NCBI RefSeq assembly: GCF_018881855.1
Contig: NZ_JACVPN010000001.1
Location: 1-64,000 of the forward strand
Source: Polynucleobacter sp. MWH-Berg-3C6
Lineage (GTDB): Bacteria; Pseudomonadota; Gammaproteobacteria; Burkholderiales; Burkholderiaceae
DNA length: 64,000 bases
Direction: 5' to 3'
Shown here: positions 58,121-64,000 of the stretch, one piece after another
How the letters are laid out: each line of letters opens with the position of its first letter
Position numbering within the stretch: position 1 is the stretch's first letter
Position numbers and translations under genes: made by a program
Notes under the pieces: model-generated
What the model was told of the DNA's origin: nothing
Databases searched by the model: none
Seen by the model: the letters and a program-made list of their open reading frames with translations, nothing else

Positions 58121-59190
58121 GTGCCGACCTCAGTCAGTAGATCAGCTTCTTTAATCAACCCTGCTTTTACATGGTGAAGTCCAGCTTCATACATGGTTGA
58201 GTATTGAAAAGACAGATCAAATACATGCGCCGCACTTAAAACTTCATGCACACCAATGCGTCCATAGTATCCAGATCCTTTGCAGCTTGAGCATTTAATG
58301 CTTTCTTTGAAATCTCTACCTAAACATAGCCGACATATCTTGCGGACTAAGCGTTGTGAGCTAACGCTGCGCAAGCAAGATTCGAGGGCTTCTTGGCCTA
58401 GCCCTAAACTCTTTAATCGATTAAATGCCCCTCGAGCATTGCGTGTATGAAGAGTGCTTAAAACAAGGTGGCCAGTTTGTGCCGCTTGTATGGCAAGTTG
58501 GGCAGTAGCGCTATCCCTAATTTCACCAATCATGATCACATCTGGATCTTGCCGTAATAGTGCGCGAATGATTGTCGGAAAATCTAAGCCCGAGCGAGGG
58601 TGATACGCCACTTGATTTACTCCAGGTAGACGAATCTCGACCGGATCTTCTATAGAACAAAGATTACGATGACTTTGATTCAAAGTTCTTAAGCAGCTAT
58701 AGAGTGTTCTAGTTTTGCCGCTACCCGTAGGGCCCGTTACCAATATCAAACCATTTGCTTGGTTGAGGGCGCCCTTAAATATCTCCAGCTGTTCGGGAAG
58801 TAAGCCTACCTGCTCGATACCAAGCTCGTTTACGCAGCTAGGTAAAATCCGTATGACCGCCTTTTCACCATATAGAGTCGGAAGGATTGAAACTCGGCAG
58901 TCGATATTGGGTTTTACAAAATCAAACCCAATTAAAAGGCGACCATCTTGAGGTAGGCGCTTTTCAGCAATATCGAGTCGTGCCAGTATTTTGATGCGCG
59001 TAATTAACCGCTCATGGAGTTCAATATCAAATTGCGCTTGCACTTGTAGCAAGCCATCTACTCGAATGCGGACTAGGGTACCTTGTGACCCAGCTTCGAT
59101 GTGGATATCACTCGCTCTAGATTCAAGCGCATTGACTGCGATTTCATACCAGGTGCGAATAATGATGGAGTCATCATGAGCATTGCTCAA
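58111..59190 (-). CDS. pilB: Short assembly ATPase, PilB/GspE-like
   Basis: 359 residues. It starts directly at the ATPase N2 part (ESRASDIHIEAG); the usual 160-200 residue N-terminal domain is absent. Walker A GPTGSGKT at 153-160, Asp box and Walker B (LRQDPDVIMIGEIRDSATA), His box (QTGHLVLSTLHT), and a tetracysteine zinc site (CRLC...CSSC) are all intact. Start codon TTG overlaps the corC-like stop as TTGA; no internal ATG would give a complete domain. It powers pilin assembly. Confidence 0.92.
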   Translation of the reverse strand: MSNAHDDSIIIRTWYEIAVNALESRASDIHIEAGSQGTLVRIRVDGLLQVQAQFDIELHERLITRIKILARLDIAEKRLPQDGRLLIGFDFVKPNIDCRVSILPTLYGEKAVIRILPSCVNELGIEQVGLLPEQLEIFKGALNQANGLILVTGPTGSGKTRTLYSCLRTLNQSHRNLCSIEDPVEIRLPGVNQVAYHPRSGLDFPTIIRALLRQDPDVIMIGEIRDSATAQLAIQAAQTGHLVLSTLHTRNARGAFNRLKSLGLGQEALESCLRSVSSQRLVRKICRLCLGRDFKESIKCSSCKGSGYYGRIGVHEVLSAAHVFDLSFQYSTMYEAGLHHVKAGLIKEADLLTEVGTWQ

Positions 59191-60476
59191 TCTTGTTCTT
59201 GATCAAGGGTAGGGCGGTAGAGTTTGACGGTCTTCACGCCCTGATCATCAAACTGCACAATTTCCATTACGATGCCCGCAATTCGGATGCTGACATCATG
59301 ATCTGGTATCGCCTCAAGCTTTTCAAGAATCAGTCCATTTAAGGTGCGAGGACCATCTAATGGCAAATTGAGATTCAGCAAGCGGTTTAGGTCTCTGAGG
59401 GATGCAGTACCACTTGCTAAGTAAGTGCCATCAGCGAGCCAGCGTGGATCGGTTGAAAGATTGGAAAAAGAGGTTGTGAATTCGCCAATGAGCTCTTCAA
59501 CAATATCTTCAAAGGTAACGAGACCTAAGACCTCACCATATTCATTTACAACCAGACTTAAGCGTTGTTGATTGTCTTGAAAGAATTGCATCTGTTGTAG
59601 TACTGGCGTACCACTGGGAATGAAATAAGGTTCATTTAACAAAGATTGAAAGTCTGCATGTTTTAGGTCTGTATCGCCTAGTAATGAAAGGGCCTTCTTG
59701 ACCGAAAGAATGCCTACAATGCGCTCGGAGTCGCCATCACAGACGGGCAGCTTGTTGTGATAACAGGTTTCTAGTTGTTGAACCACTTCATCAATGGGTC
59801 GCGAGAGATCTAGAACTTCAATCTTCGATCTTGGGGTCATCACATCATCGACCGTAATATTTTCTAGATTAAATAAGTTGAGCAAAATATTGCGATGATG
59901 ATTTGAGACGAAACGGTTTGACTCTAAAACCAAGCTACGTAACTCTTCGGTACTCATCGTTCTGCTGTCTGAAGAAGACTGCAGTCCGGAGACCTTCATG
60001 AGCCCAGAGACAAAGCTATTGATAAACCACAGCAGAGGTTTTAGTAAAAAAGTCAGCGGCAGAATGAACCAACCTACTTTAGAAGCAATTTTTTCTGGGA
60101 AGGCTGCCCCAATCACTTTCGGGGTAATTTCACTAAAAATGATGATCAGCAAAGCCACTACTAAAGTGGCAATTGAAAGTACGAGCCCACTATCTCCAAA
60201 TATATGCAGGGCTATGCCCGTTACTAGAATAGGTAGAATGGTGTTAATGAGGTTATTAGAAATTAAGAGTACTGATAAAAGCGAATCAATACGCTTTAAG
60301 AGTCGCTCAGCTAAGGCTGCCCCTGAGTTGCCACTTGTTGCCATGGCTCGTAGACGATGGCGATTTGATGAGAGCATGCTGGTTTCGGCCATTGAGAAAA
60401 AGCCAGAGAGAGCCAGTAAAAATAGGACGAGAGCAACCTGCCCGTAAAATGGCCAATCGTCAAAAAAGGTGTCCAT
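59187..60476 (-). CDS. CNNM/CorC-HlyC family membrane protein with CBS domains
   Basis: 429 residues from ATG 60476 (MDTFFDDWPFYGQV). An N-terminal DUF21 membrane domain (LSGFFSMAETSMLSSNRHRL...) is followed by two CBS domains (MTPRSKIEVLDLS; ILSVKKALSLLGD) and the C-terminal CorC_HlyC domain (LVVNEYGEVLGLVTFEDIVEELIGE). Family knowledge: such proteins are linked to Mg2+/Co2+ efflux. Its stop overlaps the pilB start, so it heads this operon. Upstream ATG/GTG extensions add a non-conserved leader. Confidence 0.92.
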   Translation of the reverse strand: MDTFFDDWPFYGQVALVLFLLALSGFFSMAETSMLSSNRHRLRAMATSGNSGAALAERLLKRIDSLLSVLLISNNLINTILPILVTGIALHIFGDSGLVLSIATLVVALLIIIFSEITPKVIGAAFPEKIASKVGWFILPLTFLLKPLLWFINSFVSGLMKVSGLQSSSDSRTMSTEELRSLVLESNRFVSNHHRNILLNLFNLENITVDDVMTPRSKIEVLDLSRPIDEVVQQLETCYHNKLPVCDGDSERIVGILSVKKALSLLGDTDLKHADFQSLLNEPYFIPSGTPVLQQMQFFQDNQQRLSLVVNEYGEVLGLVTFEDIVEELIGEFTTSFSNLSTDPRWLADGTYLASGTASLRDLNRLLNLNLPLDGPRTLNGLILEKLEAIPDHDVSIRIAGIVMEIVQFDDQGVKTVKLYRPTLDQEQD

Positions 60477-60594
60477 AAGGTCTGCCTGAAAAAAGTAAGG
60501 ATGAATCAATATAGCAAAGTGGCATTTCACAAGCTATAGATGCGGAAGAAAGGGCTGTCGTCTTTGGCCCCTAATTATGTGAGAATCACTTCCT

Positions 60595-61107
60595 ATGACC
60601 TTAGCCAAAAAACAAGTTGTCTCAGATAGTGCTCAATATTGCGTGATTGCAGCCCCATTTGGGAGATTGGGGATTTTGACTGAACTGGTGGATGGCAGTT
60701 TGATGTTGTCCAAAATTGATTATTTACCAATATCGACAGCTTTAGTAAGCCCTAAAAATCAATTGGCTAAGGAGGCTGAGAAACAACTTAAAGCGTATTT
60801 TCAGAATCCTCATCACCATTTTGATTTACCCATGAAGCCATCAGGGACTGAGCACCAGCAAAGGGTTTGGAAAAGTATCCAGATGATCCCCGTTGGTAAA
60901 ACCAAAACCTACGGCGAGATTGCAAGCAAGATCAAGAGTGGTCCGCGTGCAGTCGGAACAGCATGTGGTGCCAATCCCTATCCTTTAATTGCGCCTTGTC
61001 ATCGTGTTATTTCTGCACAGGGGATTGGCGGCTTCATGAAAGAAAATACACCCGGTTTATATCGCCAAATCAAGATATGGCTTTTGCAGCATGAAGGTGC
61101 TCTATAG
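60595..61107 (+). CDS. ogt: Methylated-DNA:protein-cysteine methyltransferase
   Basis: 170 residues. The acceptor cysteine C135 sits in IAPCHRVISAQG; the helix-turn-helix with TYGEIASKIKSGPRAVGTACGANPYP precedes it. It removes methyl groups from O6-methylguanine in a suicide reaction. There is no Ada-type sensor domain, so it matches the Ogt group. It converges on the squalene synthase-like gene with only 2 bases between. Confidence 0.95.
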   Translation: MTLAKKQVVSDSAQYCVIAAPFGRLGILTELVDGSLMLSKIDYLPISTALVSPKNQLAKEAEKQLKAYFQNPHHHFDLPMKPSGTEHQQRVWKSIQMIPVGKTKTYGEIASKIKSGPRAVGTACGANPYPLIAPCHRVISAQGIGGFMKENTPGLYRQIKIWLLQHEGAL

Positions 61108-61109
61108 AC

Positions 61110-62075
61110 TCAAATTTCTTTTGCGAGAGATTTGGAAAATTGGTTAAAGAAAATCTGCATAAGCACATCACTTTTGACTGCAAATTTGGTAAAGGTATAA
61201 AACGCCATGACTGTGTTCCTAGAGAGCTTCACTTCTGCTTTATCACTAAATTCTTTTTGCTTGGCAATCTTTGAGAGCGTCATTACCGCTAGGCCAAAAG
61301 CCAGGAAGCAAAAGCGGCGTATTCCAAGCTCCTCTTTTGGAATCAGGAGTATGTAGTTGAGTGAGTCTTGAAGCTTTTCATAAGCAATTTTCAAGAGTTG
61401 TTCCTGGCTCATACCAGTTGGCTTCCAAGATACCCCGCGGGCACGATCTTCAGGTGAGTCTTTTAGAATATTGGTCATTTGTAGGGCTTGACCAAAGGCA
61501 ATTGCGAGTTCTTCATGACCTTTGATGCGTTTTGCAAATTTAGAGGAGTGGTTACTGAAGATGGTGGTGAGAAGCTCCCCTACAACACCTGCAACCACAT
61601 AGCAGTATTTTTCAAATTCCTGCAAATTCTGTAGACCTGCTTGAGTCTGCTTTCCGTGAAAGTAAGACATTCCCTCTGACATGATGGAGACACAGCGACT
61701 CACGGCTAGTTGATCGTCTTTGGAGCAAGTGTGCAAAATTCTCAAAACGGTTGGAGTATGTGCGATGAGATCTAGCTCATCTTGATTTCCATAATGGTTT
61801 AGCGCCTCAAGGCAGGGCTCTACAAAAAACTCAACCGGTATCTTTCCAAGTACTGCATCTAAAAATAATTGAGAGAGTTTTTGTTTGGTATTTGGATTTA
61901 GTTCAGCAGCATCTTCAATGGTGTCAACAATCCGGCATAGCAAATAAGTATTGCCCACCACTTTTTCAATGATGGAGGGCAATAGTGGGATTGTCAGAGC
62001 AAAGGTGCGGGAGACTGAGCTCAGGATGGCTTTTTGATAAGCCAGGTCAGTGCCTGGATTCTCGCTTTGGCTCAT
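61110..62075 (-). CDS. Squalene/phytoene synthase family protein
   Basis: 321 residues from ATG 62075; GTG at 62090 is also in frame. SVSRTFALTIPLLP, the first Asp motif DTIED (51-55) and the second NILKDSPEDRARG (202-206 onwards) bind the two prenyl diphosphates; YCYVVAGVVGELLTTIF is typical of squalene synthases. A C-terminal hydrophobic segment may attach it to the membrane. It probably couples two farnesyl diphosphates to squalene, a hopanoid precursor, but phytoene synthesis cannot be excluded. No hopanoid or carotenoid genes lie next to it. Confidence 0.8.
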   Translation of the reverse strand: MSQSENPGTDLAYQKAILSSVSRTFALTIPLLPSIIEKVVGNTYLLCRIVDTIEDAAELNPNTKQKLSQLFLDAVLGKIPVEFFVEPCLEALNHYGNQDELDLIAHTPTVLRILHTCSKDDQLAVSRCVSIMSEGMSYFHGKQTQAGLQNLQEFEKYCYVVAGVVGELLTTIFSNHSSKFAKRIKGHEELAIAFGQALQMTNILKDSPEDRARGVSWKPTGMSQEQLLKIAYEKLQDSLNYILLIPKEELGIRRFCFLAFGLAVMTLSKIAKQKEFSDKAEVKLSRNTVMAFYTFTKFAVKSDVLMQIFFNQFSKSLAKEI

Positions 62076-62150
62076 TTGAAATGAATTCACCCTTGAATTA
62101 TGTCAGAGTGGGCTTGTGTTATCTGGCGCACTAAGTTGACACAAATTCCC

Positions 62151-62180
62151 TTACTGGTAAAAGTGACAAGGCCATATAAT
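62151..62180 (+). promoter_or_regulatory. Promoter of the sodium:solute symporter gene
   Basis: A perfect TATAAT lies at 62175-62180, with TTACTG 18 bases upstream (62151-62156) as possible -35. Another TTGACA lies at 62136-62141. The transcript would start near 62187, upstream of the GTG at 62211 but well after the open-frame beginning at 62100. Confidence 0.55.
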
Positions 62181-62210
62181 TTCACCAAATTCTTTCGGGG
62201 GAAGTTGGAC

Positions 62211-63626
62211 GTGCTCATTTGGTTTGTCATCATCTACTGGGTAGTCTCTGTGGGTATTGGCCTATGGGCTGCGCTGCGCGTTAAAAATACAGCCGACTTT
62301 GCTGCGGCTGGTCATAGCCTCCCCTTACCGATCGTAACCGCCACTGTATTTGCTACTTGGTTTGGCTCTGAAACAGTTTTAGGTATTCCGGCCACTTTCC
62401 TCAAGGAGGGTTTGGGCGGGGTGGTATCTGATCCATTTGGATCTTCCTTATGTTTAATTTTGGTCGGCCTATTTTTTGCGCGCCATCTTTATAACCGCCG
62501 CATGTTAACGATTGGCGACTTCTTCCGTGAAAAATATGGTCGTACGGTTGAAGTGTTAGTAACCCTTTGCATTGTTGTTTCGTATTTAGGTTGGGTTGCT
62601 GCTCAGATTAAGGCCCTAGGTTTAGTTTTCAATGTGGTATCGGAAGGTAGCATTTCTCAAACAGGTGGCATGTTGATTGGTGCTGGTAGCGTCTTGATTT
62701 ACACCTTATTTGGAGGCATGTGGTCTGTAGCGATTACGGACTTCATTCAGATGATCATCATTGTGATTGGCATGCTGTATATCGGTGGCGAAATGACCAT
62801 GCAAACTGGTGGTGTCGGGGTAGTGCTTGAGCATGCAGCAGCTGCAGGCCAATTTAGTAATTTCTGGCCAGACATGAATCTTGCATCCATCTTGGGGTTT
62901 GTTGCCGCTCTGTGCACCATGATGCTGGGCTCTATTCCTCAGCAGGATGTCTTCCAACGCATCACCTCTTCGAAGAATGTCAATATTGCTGTGCAGGCAG
63001 CGATCTTAGGTGGTGTGCTGTACTTTATTTTTGCCTTCGTACCAATGTATTTGGCTTACTCAGCAACCTTAATTAGTCCGGACCTGGTCAAGAAATATCT
63101 TGATACTGATCCCCAAATGATTCTGCCCAAACTCATCTTGAACCATGCGCCGATCATTGCACAGGTGATGTTCTTTGGCGCCTTACTCTCAGCCATTAAA
63201 AGTTGTGCAAGCGCTACCTTACTTGCGCCTTCAGTCACTTTTGCAGAAAACATTGTGAGAGGATTCTTTAAGCATCTCTCAGATCAAGACTTGCTCAAAA
63301 TTATGCGCATCACGGTATTGTGTTTTGCAGTAGTTGTTACTTTCTTCGCGATCAATTCTGAGCTTTCTATTTTTAAGATGGTTGAGAGTGCCTATAAGGT
63401 GACTCTGGTTGCAGCATTTGTGCCCCTAGCGTTTGGGGTGTACTGGTCAAGAGCTAATTCTTTGGGCGGCTTATTGTCAGTAGTACTAGGCCTAGCCGTA
63501 TGGATTAGCTGCGAAATCTTAGCCCCTACAGCCATTTTGCCGCCCCAATTAGCGGGCCTATTTGCAAGCATTGCCGGCATGATTTTGGGCAGTCTAGTGT
63601 CTAAGGACCTCTTAAAAGCAGTTTAG
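62211..63626 (+). CDS. Sodium:solute symporter family (SSF) transporter
   Basis: 471 residues from GTG 62211, preceded by a GGGGGAAG ribosome site; the promoter at 62151-62180 rules out the open-frame start at 62100. About 13 membrane helices with the SSF pattern: TATVFATWFGSETVLGIPATFLKEGLGG, YNRRMLTIGDFFREKYGR, IYTLFGGMWSVAITDFIQ, GSIPQQDVFQRITSSKN, and the late SCASATLLAPS. It takes up a solute with Na+; similarity in style is to monocarboxylate/proline-type members, but the substrate is unknown. Confidence 0.9.
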   Translation: MLIWFVIIYWVVSVGIGLWAALRVKNTADFAAAGHSLPLPIVTATVFATWFGSETVLGIPATFLKEGLGGVVSDPFGSSLCLILVGLFFARHLYNRRMLTIGDFFREKYGRTVEVLVTLCIVVSYLGWVAAQIKALGLVFNVVSEGSISQTGGMLIGAGSVLIYTLFGGMWSVAITDFIQMIIIVIGMLYIGGEMTMQTGGVGVVLEHAAAAGQFSNFWPDMNLASILGFVAALCTMMLGSIPQQDVFQRITSSKNVNIAVQAAILGGVLYFIFAFVPMYLAYSATLISPDLVKKYLDTDPQMILPKLILNHAPIIAQVMFFGALLSAIKSCASATLLAPSVTFAENIVRGFFKHLSDQDLLKIMRITVLCFAVVVTFFAINSELSIFKMVESAYKVTLVAAFVPLAFGVYWSRANSLGGLLSVVLGLAVWISCEILAPTAILPPQLAGLFASIAGMILGSLVSKDLLKAV

Positions 63627-63742
63627 ACAATCTATTGCTTAAAAAATGGGCAATCAAAATTGTTGCACCGCAATAAGTTTTCCTCTAAAGTTCTCCTCTA
63701 ATATTGCATTAATACAAAATTTTTTATTCTTGCGGGGTACTT

Positions 63743-64000
63743 ATGAAAATCTGTGTGATCGGTGGGGGTGGCGCCATTGGCGGCTACCTAGCTGTCATGT
63801 TGGCGCGAGCAGGCAATGACGTAACTGTTGTTGCGCGTGGCGCTACTTTGGCGGCAATCAAGGAGCGTGGTTTGGCATTGATCATGGATGATCAACCAGA
63901 GCCATTGGTTGCCCAAGTGAAAGCAGTAGAAAAAATTAGGGATGCTGAAACTCCAGATGTTGTGATCTTGGCAGTCAAGGCGCATCAAGTTGAGCCCATC
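63743..64000 (+). CDS. panE: Ketopantoate reductase family protein, 3' end outside window
   Basis: 86 residues are inside the window, starting MKICVIGGGGAIGGYLAVMLARAGNDVTVVARG, the NADPH Rossmann motif of 2-dehydropantoate 2-reductases, and running through VVILAVKAHQVEPI. GGGG lies 6-9 bases before the ATG. It reduces ketopantoate to pantoate for CoA synthesis, though several paralogues act on other keto acids, so the symbol is tentative. Confidence 0.85.
   Translation, partial: MKICVIGGGGAIGGYLAVMLARAGNDVTVVARGATLAAIKERGLALIMDDQPEPLVAQVKAVEKIRDAETPDVVILAVKAHQVEPI

Noticed and set aside
59998-60447. 149-residue open frame on the plus strand inside the CorC-like gene
   Set aside because: Antisense shadow of a well-supported membrane-protein gene; no ribosome site and no domain pattern.
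63663-63673. TTGCACCGCAA, a third TTGC-N3-GCA-type palindrome before panE
   Set aside because: About one such 8-fixed-base match is expected by chance in 64 kb, and its gene has no link to PHA metabolism.
1-64000. CRISPR arrays, insertion sequences, prophage or integron elements
   Set aside because: No regularly spaced repeats, transposase, integrase or phage structural genes are seen; gene order is chromosomal throughout.

Overview
The window reads as a free-living betaproteobacterium of the Burkholderiales. The best guess is a Polynucleobacter-like chromosome. This rests on moderate, AT-leaning base composition, very short intergenic gaps, and gene neighbourhoods typical of the order: hemA-prfA-prmC-grxD; ubiH-dsbC; rpe-trpEGDC; coq7 next to bio genes; a complete dcw cluster running into lpxC-dciA-secA; and argJ-DUF815-nudix/zapD-coaE-pilDCB. 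The genus is an inference; no marker gene was compared. Nothing looks like a prophage, insertion sequence or CRISPR array.

Layout. 1-3.7 kb: 5' part of a general porin, tRNA-Thr(TGT) with its own terminator, an MHS-type MFS transporter and a phasin. 3.7-8.7 kb (minus): rmuC, grxD, prmC, prfA, hemA. 8.7-14.2 kb: a GlsB-type membrane protein, a MazE/MazF-like toxin-antitoxin pair with two perfect palindromic operators, ung, an M61 peptidase, dsbC-like and ubiH-like genes. 14.2-16.4 kb: ychF, a winged-helix regulator and a membrane protein. 16.4-21.1 kb (minus): rpe-trpE-trpG-trpD-trpC. 21.1-24.8 kb: apaG, a possible 37-residue membrane peptide, mltA, an enoyl-CoA hydratase and an M20 amidohydrolase. 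24.8-29.9 kb: bioA-bioF-bioD facing bioB, then coq7.

29.9-49.2 kb is a complete division and cell-wall cluster: mraZ-rsmH-ftsL-ftsI-murE-murF-mraY-murD-ftsW-murG-murC-ddl-ftsQ-ftsA-ftsZ. Almost every junction overlaps (ATGA, GTGA, TGATG), which implies one long translationally coupled transcript. It is followed by a peroxiredoxin gene and lpxC. In front of mraZ is a promoter with three MraZ boxes at 10-bp pitch, and further upstream a near-consensus LexA-type box sits between plausible -35 and -10 elements. 49.2-55.2 kb: dciA, secA, argJ, a DUF815 ATPase and a Nudix hydrolase. 55.2-60.5 kb (minus): a CorC-type protein and shortened pilB, pilC and pilD, then coaE and zapD. 60.6-64 kb: ogt, a squalene-synthase-like gene, a sodium:solute symporter and the start of a ketopantoate reductase.

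The most interesting non-routine signals are: a GC-rich, arginine-rich mini-ORF/hairpin between ftsZ and the peroxiredoxin; the candidate SOS box ahead of the dcw cluster; the reduced PilB/PilC/PilD set, in which PilD has no methyltransferase half and PilB has no N-terminal domain; the paired operators of the toxin-antitoxin module; and several genes whose -10 box lies so close to ATG that a leaderless transcript is likely. I found no wholly new multi-gene system.
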